DNA of 64,000 bases from Penium margaritaceum (Eukaryota; Streptophyta; Zygnematophyceae; Desmidiales; Peniaceae): contig SZWC01006836.1 of assembly GCA_023375785.1 (NCBI GenBank), positions 5,230 through 69,229 on the forward strand, in the 5' to 3' direction. Both the position numbers and the translations under genes were made by a program. Position 1 is the stretch's first letter, and each line of letters starts with the position of its first letter. Below, piece after piece: positions 36,561-46,519 of this stretch. Below the pieces are notes generated by a model. That model did not search any database and was not told the DNA's origin. It saw only the letters and a list, made by a program, of their open reading frames with translations.

Positions 36561-37070
36561 TCTACCTCACGGTGAGGCCTCATGTTTCGTCAACAACCGT
36601 CTGTTGTGGCGACAAGATTCACCGACAGTGACTGGGCCGGCAGTCCGGATGGTAAGATTCTCATCGGCTGGATCTTCCTTGTTCGTGGAACGATTGTATC
36701 CTAGCACAGCGGCAAGCAAGGCTGCATCACGCGTAGTACCGCTAAGGCTGAGCATGTGGCCCTTGGTTCTAGTGTTTGTGAGAGCGTGTGGCTGCACTGC
36801 TTGTTATCCGAGGTGTGTCAGCTAGTCCCATCCATCACGTTCCACTGTGACAATGAAAGTGCCATGGCCATTGCTGACAATGACTGTGTGCACCACACCC
36901 GCATAAAGCACATCAAAGTCGAGTATTACTATGTGCGTTCATTGTTGTATGGCGGCAGCATTAGCATTGTGTGGGTTGAGATAGCACGGTAGTTTGCTCA
37001 TGTTTTTACCAAGGCACTGAAGCATGACTCATTCAAGAAGGTTGTGAGTGCAGTCGGTGTGCGTCCGTGA
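36561..37070 (+). pseudogene. copia-3 RNase H remnant
   Basis: 'HCDNESAMAIADNDCVHHTR' and 'IKVEYYYVRSLLYGGSISIV' give the copia RNase H end; the same segments are in copia-4. Confidence 0.9.
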
Positions 37071-37139
37071 GGTTCTCTCTCTCCTTGTCCGCTTGTTCTT
37101 TGTGCTCTCTTCCTCACCATGTGCACTACACCCGCGAGT

Positions 37140-37149
37140 CAGGGGGGAG
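37140..37149 (+). other. copia-3 polypurine tract
   Basis: 'caggggggag'-type run directly before the TGTTGG LTR start. Same string type as in copia-4 and LTR-na. Confidence 0.8.
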
Positions 37150-38527
37150 TGTTGGTGTTTGTGTCACATCTATCACTTTTACCTTGTTGTGTCCACCGAG
37201 CTTGTGAACATCGGTGTGCAGATGACTGATGGCGAGATACGACGCTCATGGAGTGTTTTCCAATGGCGCCGACGCACGCTGAGGCCTACACGCAGTCCAT
37301 TGGAGCCCCCTCCCTCCTTTGTACTCAGCTCCATCGCGAGACCTCCTCGTGCCGCCGACAGGCACTGTCATTGCATATGCCGCATGCGCATGTCCAACGC
37401 CGTGTCTGGCTGTATTGTTGCGTTCGCAGCGCTGTGTCATGCCTAGGTTTCAAGTTTCATGGTTTTTGGGCACAATTGATTCCGGGGATCAACGTAGATG
37501 CTGACAGGGTTTAGGCAACCATAACATCATAATACTGTTTTAATACCTTATTATAACCGGAGGAGCACATCTGCAGCGTGCGTATCATGGTATGGTCCAG
37601 TTTTCAGCTGAAATGGATGACGCTTGGGTTTGGGCTGTCGGCCGTCTCACAGGGCTCACCGAGAAAACCATGAGTGCCAGGAAGGGCAGTTTGACGCCGG
37701 GATTAGGTGTTATGAGGCGGTTTGATAGGGCAACATTTTTCCATTTCATAAACGATCGGGCCATAATGGTAGATCCCATCAAGCGCATGGCCCTGACGGC
37801 AAGTCTCAGCAACAATAGGGCCCTTCGACTGGATCCTCGATGTCAAAATCGCGATTCGGCCATGTCGAACGGCAAGGCTCGCTCTTGATTGGCATAGTCC
37901 CTCCCTTTGCATGCTCGCTTTGTTCTTTTGCTATAGAAGTGGTTGTGCGATATTGTGAGTAGCTACGGTTGACAAATGTAGGTTAGTATATGTAGTTTTA
38001 CTGATTCTGCTGGTTTGTGACGTACGATAAAAAGACCGAGTTTTAGGAGACAATTGCAATGGCGCGGAGCCATTCCGCGGCATGAGACCCGCTATCTTAA
38101 ATCACGAGGCTCTCCGCCGGGTCCTCGTATTGGTCGGCCCCCGCATGCGTGTCTCAGCGCTAATGACACTAGATATGCGGGTCCTTGCATCAGGACTTGG
38201 AGCGAACCAGGGCCCCGGGATCAATTAAGCCTGCAAAAGAATAGGTATGTTTTGTGATTGACTCTACAGAGTTAGGGGGGGCTAGAATTTGGAGGTGTCT
38301 CCCATTGTTGCTCATTCTTATTTCTTGATCAGTCACTTCCAGTTTCAAGGTGCTTTTTGGCGCTAACACTGGCGCGCGCACCCCTGAGTAATAAACCCAG
38401 AGCACTCACACTTCAACTCTAGAGCGGGAAACCCAAGGGGCAGCTGGCTAACCAACAAGCATGGAAGCCTGCACATAGCATCAGCAATGCTACTGCCCCA
38501 ACATGTACTTTAGCATAGTTTCTAACC
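37150..38527 (+). repeat. copia-3 3' LTR with an internal insert
   Basis: Aligns with 29072-29921 at both ends but is about 530 bp longer. The extra sequence lies at about 37681-38236. The end 'agtttctaacc' abuts AGGGA. Confidence 0.8.
37681..38236. other. Unidentified 556-bp insert in copia-3 3' LTR
   Basis: Absent from the copia-3 5' LTR and from both copia-4 LTRs, which run straight from 'tgccag' to 'aataggt'. No terminal inverted repeats or target duplication are obvious. There are open frames on both strands, but no family motif. It could be a non-autonomous element or captured host sequence. Confidence 0.6.
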
Positions 38528-38702
38528 AGGGATTGGAGGGAAGTGGCTTCACCAAGTAGAGATATTTTCTAGCTCTCCAACACACTTTACGACATTTCAG
38601 TTTGTGAAGTGTAGATTGCGTAGTCCCTTCTGGCGTTTCTACCAGTGCTTGAAGCTTTCAGGTGCGTTTTACATATGACATAGCTGCCGTTTCCGTCGAA
38701 CC
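38516..38702. repeat. R2 segment, copy a
   Basis: 187 bp from 'agtttctaacc' to 'gtcgaacc', matching 62603-62789 at equal length and about 85-90% identity by eye. It includes the last 12 bp of the copia-3 LTR, the AGGGA duplication and flanking sequence. Confidence 0.8.
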
Positions 38703-39468
38703 TAAGAAGATTCTAGGAAGCTTCCTAGCACGCTTGCCACTGACTAGGCGTCAGCGCTCAGTCAGCTCGCAGCGTCAACACAGGTTGGACCCGAAACGGC
38801 AAGGGTTTGGCTAGACGACACGACTCAATGTCAAATGTGCTTCCATTAATAAACACATGCAGAGAGAAATAACAAATGGCAAGTCCACAGCATAAATACC
38901 TGTCGCGGCGCACAACAGGTATCGCACGCGGCACTGCAAGATTTGTCCTAAAACCGGACCAAAAACACTGTTTTGGCTGTAACTCTGCGAAGACGAATCA
39001 GAACGCTACGCCGTCTGAACCTAGAGATGCAAAATCTTGAGCCGGACGCTACGAGTGGTCACATGCATAAGTCTGGCACCGATCGGTGGACCAAAAATGC
39101 AAAACATGCAAATTGGGCTCAAGAGCCAGTCCACCTATCGTCTGCAGAAAAACCACAAAGCACCATGGTAAGCACCCAGGGAGTCATGGCAGCTCTCTGG
39201 CAGCTGCTAGTGGATGGAGCCACCACTCGTCGGTGCTCCGGCGCCAGCTGTGTCCGCATAAAGGATAGCCTACAGAGAAACTGCAGGAGGTCTGAGACAG
39301 CATCGACGACGGTGGGGCAGTCCTCGGTCAGCCCCGAGAGGGTGGTCCACCACGTGCCTACGCGCTGGTGCCTCCGGGGTCCGAATCGGGGACCATGTCA
39401 CCGCGCTCTCCTATATTACTGCTCTCTTGGTAGTCGCTTGTGATGGGTGGAAGCCACACACACCAACA
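38703..39468 (-). repeat. LTR-na 3' LTR
   Basis: Aligns with 43747-43980 plus 62072-62593 and with 63500-64000. On the minus strand it begins TGTTGGTGTGTGTGGCTTCC. Landmarks are 'ggcgtcagcgctcagtcagc', 'ggcaagggtttggctag', 'cataaatacctg' and 'ccaccactcgtcggtgctcc'. Confidence 0.85.
38892..38898 (-). promoter_or_regulatory. TATA-like box in LTR-na 3' LTR
   Basis: 'ataaata' (minus strand 'tatttat') sits in a string 'gcataaatacctg' conserved in all three LTR copies (also 43935-43941 and 63688-63694), the expected place for an LTR core promoter. Confidence 0.45.
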
Positions 39469-39478
39469 CTCCCCCTGG
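39469..39478 (-). other. LTR-na polypurine tract
   Basis: The minus strand reads 'ccagggggag' directly before TGTTGG. It is nearly identical to the tracts of copia-3 and copia-4. Confidence 0.75.
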
Positions 39479-39579
39479 CTAACACGACTATCAGCATAGC
39501 GATGTCTGAGCGAAGGCAAGAAAGGATGGCTCAGGCAACCAATCATAGAGAGCACCGATCAAGCATACCACAGCACAGG

Positions 39580-39830
39580 GTCTCCTCGTGAAAATGGTGC
39601 ATCCCACCAAGTATCCGGGTCTCGACCATGCATGAAGTCAATCACACACGTACATGTCAAACATCATGCAAGAGAGACAGAGAAACAAGGTCTCCTCGTG
39701 ACCCCGGAAAATGTCTCCGGGTGTCCGGGTCTCGACCACATCATGCACATATGATACATAACACATGTAGGCAATGGGTCTCCATGTCACATCGATAGAA
39801 CTCAACAGGTGCACGGGTCTTGACCAGCAT
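39580..39830 (-). repeat. Three short related blocks near the 3' end of LTR-na
   Basis: 'ggtctcctcgtgaaaa...ccgggtctcgaccatgcat' recurs at about 39580-39637, 39690-39748 and 39777-39830 with changes ('gggtctcgaccacatcatgc', 'cgggtcttgaccagcata'). No function is evident. Confidence 0.55.
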
Positions 39831-39910
39831 AACCTTGCATGGATCGTACATCGTGCTACACCCCAAGTAACCTCGCTGTCCTCAAAGGGTGTCAGGCCAA
39901 AACCCACATA

Positions 39911-39927
39911 CCAACACTCCCCCTGGG
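39911..39927 (-). other. Second polypurine tract/LTR-edge string inside LTR-na
   Basis: 'ccaacactccccctggg' repeats the junction at 39463-39478 ('ccaacactccccctgg'). The sequence beyond the junction differs from the LTR after about 15 bp. Confidence 0.6.
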
Positions 39928-40244
39928 CTGCAGAGGCTGACAAAACGAGCAAATCTGATGGCTGCTCCCAACACAATCCGTGAGGAGGGAGCACGGCTCC
40001 CCCATGGCCACATACCCCTGCACAACAATAGCAAGGGTGACGACGATGCTGGTGGGATGTGGTCGCACAAAGCCTCACTCCAGAGCGACATCGTCACCGT
40101 CGTCGTCGTCACTGTCATCATCGCTGTCGTAGTCGTCACCTGCTGATGTGACTGGTGCAGCACTAAGGGCCTCCTCCAAAGCAATCGCTCGCTGTATGGC
40201 CTCCAACTGCTGAGGTACATATCGCCTTGCGGCCTCCGAAGCGT

Positions 40245-41031
40245 CTAGGTGCGTGTGGAGCTCGACAAGCTCTGACGCTGCAACCGATTGGCTGGCTGCA
40301 TCTGCGGCATGTAGATGGTCAGTCGAGGAATGAACCTGGCGGTGGACCTTGATAGCGTGCGCATCGGCACCAGCCAGATCCTCATATAGCCTTGCGGTCT
40401 CACCCCGTAGGACGGAGTGAAGTTGCGCCTAATCGTCCCACAAGTCGACGTCCTCTGTGTTGATCGTTGACTCAAGTACCGCCGAGCCACAAGGTGCTGG
40501 TAGAGCGGGAGCGCAAGACAATGAGTAGCCACGTAAGTCGTATGGGACTGTAGGAACGGCTGCTCCGAAGGTACCTGCAGCACGTGACACACTTGTCGCT
40601 TGGCTTTCAGCTGCTCGCCGAACGTCAGAATGTATAGGTACAGCTGCATCCACGGTGACGTTGTGGTCATCGAAGGTGCGGTGAGTGCCGTGGTGCTCCG
40701 CGTGACCCCTGGTGCGCAGCCCATCTTCCACCTGCTGCTGGAGGTCCACCTGTCCCAGACGTGCATCCTGTAGAGACCACTCAGCTGCCTCAAGATGCTT
40801 GTGTACATCCTCCACACACTCCACGATAGCCCGTCGTGCTGGAACATCTACGGTGTAACAGCGGGTACTGGCCTCCCGGAGCTCGACCATGAGACTTTGC
40901 ATGTGCACCTCCGCTCGAGCCACCACTACCTCCTGCTCATCAACCGCAGAGCGTAGGCACTCGGGTATAGGAAATGTAGCTCGGACGAGAAGTTGTGTCC
41001 TCGGCAAGAACCACTGTGGTGTTAGTGACAC
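40245..41031 (-). pseudogene. LTR-na coiled-coil-like frames
   Basis: Two overlapping minus-strand frames of 200 codons each (40245-40847 and 40429-41031). The second contains 'VVVARAEVHMQSLMVELREA' and 'VEDVHKHLEAAEWSLQDARL', rich in Leu/Val/Ala at heptad spacing with many charges, which suggests a coiled coil. I do not recognise a family. They lie downstream of the gag-like frame where pol would be in an autonomous element. Because this is a worn element, I treat the frames as remnants. Confidence 0.45.
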
Positions 41032-41266
41032 CTGTCAGGGCAAAGAGGTGTCCGAGGTCCGCAGCTCGCTCTGCATCCTCCATGTCGCACACACGGACGT
41101 CTGCTCTCACCGAGGGGTCATCTCGTGCTCATGCCGCGGCTACTACAAGAAGTGTAGCGCACTGGGCCTCTACGTCTGCCTCTGACCCTACGTCCGACCA
41201 CTCTACGACGAACGACTGATCCTCATAAAGGAAGTCTACCTCGTCCTGGTGGTCCATCACCTGCTC

Positions 41267-41818
41267 TTACTGTCCAGTACTATCCGTCTCAACCACCTGG
41301 GCGTCTACTAGGGGCCGAGTATCAGCATCTCTATCACCTGCTCTTGGCACCATGACAGTTGTCTCCACACCAGCTAACGCGGGAGCGCGCACACTGTCAA
41401 GCGCAGTGATTGCATCGGCCGTGGTCATGTCATCTGCCAGGGTATCAACGAACACCATCTCCATCCCCGACTCAGACTTAGCGTCGGACAAATCCTCCTC
41501 CGAAAAAGAGTCTCCATCAGGGCGAACGTCTCCCCCTGCCAAACTCTTTGTTAGATGTATCTGCTGTGTAACATCCACTGCCTCAATCATCCTACGTTGT
41601 AGATCAGTCGCCTCACCAATGCCGAGCTCCGCCGCAGTCGTCAGCGGACAAACCATCCCCCCCCACGACTGACACATCGGCAGGAGCTGTGGGGACTTGG
41701 CAGACCAACTCGTGGATAGGAGACGAGGGGGTCTCATCACCGAAGACTCCTCCCACAGCCACGTCTGATGGTGATGCCTGTGCGCGCCGTGCAAGACAAG
41801 CAGCTCGTCGTTGTGCAT
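41267..41818 (-). pseudogene. LTR-na acidic frame of unknown family
   Basis: A 183-codon minus-strand frame with an acidic Ser/Asp/Glu middle ('GDSFSEEDLSDAKSESGMEM') overlaps the end of the gag-like frame. No enzyme motif was recognised. Likely part of the same polyprotein region. Confidence 0.4.
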
Positions 41819-42374
41819 GACGAGTGCAAGAACGAGCGGTACGGCAAGGGGGTGAGGGTCCGTCCGTCAATATGGTGTAGACAGCCTCCAAGACGGAGCG
41901 GAGGGCAACGGATGTAGACGAGAGATCCGGTTTACTAACATCGTCGGAGGACGGGATGCAGGGTTGGGAGGAAGATGAGGATGAAGTGGGATGCGAAACG
42001 TGCGGCGGGGTGGCAGCTCGCTCGGAAGTCACGTGGTCAAGGAGCTGCTGGACAATGCGTTGGAGGTTCCGGACCTCCATGTGTAGGGCAGCCATATCAC
42101 CACGCAGAAGCACTGTGGCATCACCGGGTGACGTATCCACTAAAGGAGGAGGTGAGGATGATTGCACCCAAGGGGAATGCCACCCAGGAGGGCGCTGTCG
42201 GCACTGGCGCCAGCCATGCTGCCTATCTCGACAGTAATAGCACGAAAACCCCGAGGACAAGTGGGACTCGTGCCACGGCTGCATCAACCACTGTGCCTGT
42301 GGCGGCTGCCATGGTTGAAGCTCAGACATAGACCATGGCGATAGCAACACCCACGGCCACACTGCATAGCTCAT
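41613..42374 (-). pseudogene. LTR-na gag-like protein with CCHC zinc knuckle
   Basis: A minus-strand frame of 253 codons. Near residue 45 it has 'CYYCRDRQHGWRQC', a C-x2-C-x4-H-x4-C knuckle typical of gag nucleocapsid. Before it is a Trp/Gln/Pro-rich segment; after it is 'RGDMAALHMEVRNLQRIVQQ', probably helical or coiled-coil, then a Ser-rich stretch. It most likely binds element RNA. The capsid part was not recognised. Compared with copia-4 gag, the knuckle type is shared but the surrounding sequence is not. Confidence 0.6.
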
Positions 42375-42869
42375 CTCGAGAGCTGAGCGTAGGTCATAGT
42401 CCTACACACTCGATCCCGGTGGCGTAAAGTGCCACGTAGAGGGATGCGAGTGGAGCAATGTCTCTCAGACGGGCTACGATGTTGTCAATCATGGCCACAA
42501 CCTCAGCCGTAATGTTGCACTATCGCCACACAGTGGGGATATCGCAATGTGCGACCTCAAGTCGCCTTCGGTGCGACCTCAATGCCGCATCGGGTGCCGT
42601 CGTCAACCGACGGTTGTGGCCTCAAGCCACCTTCGTTGCTGCTACTGCTCTTGCGACTCTTGCAACGGCTGCTGCTGTTGGGGATCCCATCTTCAGCTGA
42701 CAGTAGTGGCCTCAAGCCACCTTTGTTTTTTTCCTTCTTTTTTAATAATCCAGGCGTCACCTCCTAGGGTGCCCCTTTTGGGGTTTTCTGGGGTGCCCCA
42801 CTCTAGGATCCCCTCCCCCTTGTCCTCTCCCCCTTTTCTTCTATTTGGTCTGGCTTGAGTCCTCAAGCG

Positions 42870-43080
42870 AGCGCAGTGGAGGGGGAGGCTCGCTCCCCCC
42901 CCCTCGCGTGCAGCCGGCTGGCGGCCGCCCGTCGGCCCCCCCTTCCCCTTTCAGCCGGCGGGGGGCCGGCATTTGGCCGGCACACGCCGGCTCAAGCACC
43001 GGCGCTTGGCCGGCGCTGTCGTGCCCTCCGTGGGCACGGCGCACTTGACCGACCGGACCCCCCACGTCGGGTCCCTCGCA
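42870..43080. other. GC-rich palindromic block in LTR-na
   Basis: Very GC-rich with repeated gccggc/ggccgg strings, similar in flavour to the right half of R1. A long C run lies at about 42894-42902. Probably non-coding leader. Confidence 0.45.
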
Positions 43081-43104
43081 TCGGATCCCCCTCAAACCTG
43101 ACAT

Positions 43105-43560
43105 CAACAGCTGCTCTAGCAACTGAAACTACAGTTGTTGTAGCAACTGTTGTTGCTGCTGCTGCTCCTACGGCTGTTGCTTGCTCCTGCGGCTCCAACT
43201 TGCTGCTGCTGCTGCTGCTGCGCATGCTGCTGCAGCTGCTTGCCACCGCTGTGGTTTCTAGTGCTCCTAGTGCGGATGCTGCTCACCGCCACTACTACAG
43301 TTGTTGTAGCAACTGTTGTTGCTGCTGCTGCTCCTACGCCTGTTGCTTGCTCCTGCGGCTCCAACTTGCTGCTGCTGCTGCTGCGCATGCTGCTGCAGCT
43401 GCTTGCCACCGCTGTGGTTTCTAGTGCTCCTACTGCGGATGCTGGTCACCGCCGGTGACCAGACACGGGTGCTGCTGCCACCCGATGCTCCTGCTATAGC
43501 GGCTGCTGCCCGTAGCTGCTCCCGCAGCAGGTGCTACCCGCCGTTGTTGGTGTTATAGAT
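43105..43560 (-). repeat. Triplet-repeat leader of LTR-na
   Basis: On the minus strand this is a CAG/CAA-rich tract, as in copia-3 and copia-4. It contains a tandem pair of about 163 bp starting at about 43130 and 43293 ('ctacagttgttgtagcaact' in both). Confidence 0.8.
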
Positions 43561-43735
43561 GCAGTTGCTTGCAGCTACCGCCTCTATCTCCGATGCCTCC
43601 GCCACTCCACTGCAACGTTGTGGGTCCCTCTAGCATTTTCTGCTACTACTATTAGTGGCTGCCGCTGCTGCCACTCACTGCTGCTGCTATAGTTGCGTCT
43701 CTGTTGCAGAGCACAACGAGTTGTGGCCCGTTTCC

Positions 43736-43746
43736 TCTGATACCAT
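43736..43746 (-). other. LTR-na primer-binding site
   Basis: The minus strand reads TGGTATCAGAG immediately next to the LTR. Same initiator-tRNA site as copia-3 and copia-4. Confidence 0.8.
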
Positions 43747-43980
43747 GAGAAGATTTTGGGAAGCTTCCTAGCATGCTTGCCAGTGAATAGGCGTCAGCGC
43801 TCAGTCAGCTCGCGACGTCCACACAGGTCTGACGCTAAATGGCAAGGGTTTGGCTAGACGACACGACTTAGTGTCAAATGTGCTTCCATTAAGAAACACA
43901 TGCAGAGAGAAATAACAAATGGCAAGTCCACTGCATAAATACCTGCCGCGGCGCACGATAGGTGTCACACGCGGCAGTGC
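43747..43980 (-). repeat. LTR-na 5' LTR, inner portion
   Basis: Aligns with 38703-38940. It ends at AGTGC where copia-4 begins; the rest of the LTR resumes at 62067. Confidence 0.85.
43976..43980. repeat. copia-4 target-site duplication, left
   Basis: AGTGC, repeated at 62067-62071. The uninterrupted LTR copy at 38703 reads 'cactgcaag' at this place, which confirms the insertion point. Confidence 0.9.
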
Positions 43981-44834
43981 TGTTGGTTTTCGTGCATCTC
44001 TCATTGTACTTTGTTATGTCCTCCCGGGTTGTGTACATCAGCGTGCAGATGACTGACGGCGAGACTTGACGCCGATGTAGTGTCGCTCGGTGGAGGCGAC
44101 GCACGCTGAGGCCCACTCACCCGTCGCTGGAGCCTCCTCCCTCTGGCAATGCGCTCAGCTCCATCGGCAGGCCTCCTCGGTGGTCGGGCCGTCGGCAGTC
44201 ACTGCCACTGCGGATGCAGTCTGCATGCACCTAGCGTTGTGTCTGGCTATGGCATTACGTCTGCAACATCATGCGATGCCTAGGGTCCATGTCTTCTATT
44301 GTATGGCCCTGTTTGGCATCGTTGACTGTCGTACGCACTACCTGGGTTCGTGCAGCCATAACTTCTTGTAACTATTTTTCTAGATGATTCTGACCGCACA
44401 AGTGCGTTTGTAACGTCGGTATTATGGTATGGTCCAGTTTTCAGGCAAAACGGACGACGCCCGGGTTTTGGGCTGTCGGGCGTCTGGCAGGGCTCACCAA
44501 GAAAACCCTCCCTGCCAGAAAATAGGTCTAGCACTATTTTCTGATTGGCTAGTTAGCTGAGTAACAACTTTTACACTAGTGGGGGGGGGCCTAAAACTTA
44601 GAGGGGTTCCCCATTGTTGCTCATTCTTCATTGCTAATCAGTTACGTCCAATTTTCAGCTGCTTTCTAGCGCTAACACTAGCGCGCGCACTTCTGAGTAA
44701 CAAACCCAGAGCTTCCAAACTTAGGCTCTAGAGCAGCAGACTGAGGAGGCAGCAGACTCAAGCAACAAGCGTGGAAGCCCGAATGCTGAATCGACAACGC
44801 ATGCTGCCCCAACCTACAGCCTAGGTTTCTAGCT
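43981..44834 (+). repeat. copia-4 5' LTR
   Basis: 854 bp, from TGTTGGTTTTCGTG to 'ctaggtttctagct'. Pairs with 52184-52761 plus 61789-62066. Confidence 0.9.
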
Positions 44835-44847
44835 TGGTATCAGAGCC
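44835..44847 (+). other. copia-4 primer-binding site
   Basis: TGGTATCAGAGCC, identical to copia-3. Confidence 0.9.
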
Positions 44848-45109
44848 AGAGCGTAGCAGCAGCAACAGAAGACTAGCGTACAGGTGCCAGACAATGCCAG
44901 CAGACCCCCATACGCCCTAGTGCAGGAGAAATGCTGTCGGATTTTTCCCGGCAGCATTGACCCGCCTGGTGGCGGCGTCAGATTTTTTCCCACGGCCACT
45001 AGGCAAGGGGAAATGCTACCAATTTTTTCCGGCAGCACTGACCCCCACACGTGACGCGAGGAGGTGAGCAGCAGGCCGCGTCCAACACCTGTGGACGACG
45101 ACTCATGCG

Positions 45110-46370
45110 GCAATGTCACCCAGGTACAGTTACTTGCACCAGCATGCAGTAGCAACAGCGATAGCCGCAGGCAACGGCAGCAAACAGTGGCAATAGTTCC
45201 AGCAGTAGCTGCGTGCAACAGTAGCAGCAGGCAGAAGGAGTAGCTCGCAACAATGTGCAGCAGCAGCAGCCCGCAGCAGCAGCTCGTAGCAGCAGCAGCC
45301 TGAAGCAGGAGCTCGCAACAGTAGCCAGCCGCAGCAACTACTACTGTGAGCAGCTGCCAGCAGCAGCTGCTGTTGCTGCTCGCTGCCCGTAGTAAGCGAG
45401 CAACGAGCAGCAGCCCGTTGCTGTCAGTGAGCAACGAGCAGCAGCCCGTTGCTGCCAGCGAGCAACTACCCGCTGCCAGCGAGCAGCAGCTCGGTGCCAA
45501 CGAGCAACAGCCCGTTGCTCGTAGCTGACTGCGGGCAGCTACCCGCTGTGACAGACGAGGAAGACAAAAAAGAGAGCAAAAAAACCCCCCATCCTACCTG
45601 CTTTGCCGCCGCTGCTGCAATAGTTGCCTTCACTGCTACAGCAACCCTAGCAGCCGTAGCAGCCCACAGCAGCAGCAACTGCTACTGCAACTGCAACCGC
45701 AACAGCAGCAGCAGCAGCAGGCGTAGCAGCCGCAGCAGCAGCAACGGTAGCAGTAATAGCAGCAGCACCAGCAGCACCACCACCACCAACTACAGCAGCA
45801 GTCGCAGTAGCAACATCAAATAGCAGCACCAGCAGTAGCAGCGGTAGTAGTTACAGCAGCGACCCCAACAACCGGCACATCTGACGTCAGCATCTCGCTG
45901 CTGACGTCACTACTGACTTCACTACTGACGTCATAAACTCACCCAGAAAAACCAATGAAAGGGCAAGGGAAGGGTCAAAACATTCCTAAGGGTGTGCAGG
46001 ATGTCCACCGCCCTCAGCAAGATACTGACGTCAGCAACCCCAAAGAGAAAAAAAAACCAACAAAACAAAGGGCATCATACCATGGCTGGAAGCCCTACTA
46101 GGGAGGGGTCCTCCTCTATTCGGGGAGCCCCCACCCCCCCTTTCTTGCAGCGGATGCAACAGCAGCAACAGCAACAGCAACGGCAGTAGCAACAGCAGCA
46201 GCAGTAGTAGCAACAGCAAGAGCAGCAGCAGCAGTAGCAAGAGTAGCAGGAATAGTAGAAGAAGCATAAGCAGTAGTAGCAGCAGGAGTAGCAGTAGTAG
46301 CAAGAGTAGTAGTAACAGCAGAAGTAGCAGCAGCAGCAGGAGGAGTAGCGACGCCAACAACCCTCTGACG
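45110..46370 (+). repeat. Triplet-repeat leader of copia-4
   Basis: About 1.26 kb of CAG/CAA/GTAG-type triplets before gag. Minus-strand Leu runs and plus-strand Ser/Asn/Gln runs are by-products. A non-repetitive island at about 45840-46130 separates two tracts. Confidence 0.85.
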
Positions 46371-46519
46371 TTGTTGGCGATAACCCAGACCCCCTCGCTG
46401 CTCTTCAGCAACAGCTCGCCGCCCTGACCCAGTAGCTTGCGGCACTACAACTACTAGTTTCCCAGTCTGCCCCTAATGCGCCTCCGTCCTTCCCCCCTCC
46501 AGGGCGCGCCAGCCGAGCT

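Larger units (their letters stand above)
29072..38527 (+). mobile_element. Ty1/copia LTR retrotransposon (copia-3)
   Basis: Complete layout: 5' LTR, primer site, triplet-repeat leader, gag with zinc knuckle, protease, integrase, a repetitive proline/serine linker, reverse transcriptase, RNase H, polypurine tract and 3' LTR. It is bounded by AGGGA repeats. It is the same family as copia-4. The LTRs are about 80% alike, so it is clearly older than copia-4. Broken in more than ten places. Its 3' LTR carries an extra 556 bp of unknown origin. Whole in outline, dead in content. Confidence 0.9.

Noticed and set aside
38040-38220. Possible small structured RNA or rRNA piece
   Set aside because: The GC-rich pairing is weak by eye and no rRNA, tRNA or snRNA signature could be matched.
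40889-42331. Plus-strand frames within LTR-na
   Set aside because: They oppose the CCHC and coiled-coil frames and carry no motif; the LTR, primer-site and polypurine-tract orientation supports the minus strand.
46031-46411. Minus-strand leucine-rich frame that looks like membrane helices
   Set aside because: It is the antisense reading of the CAG tract of copia-4.
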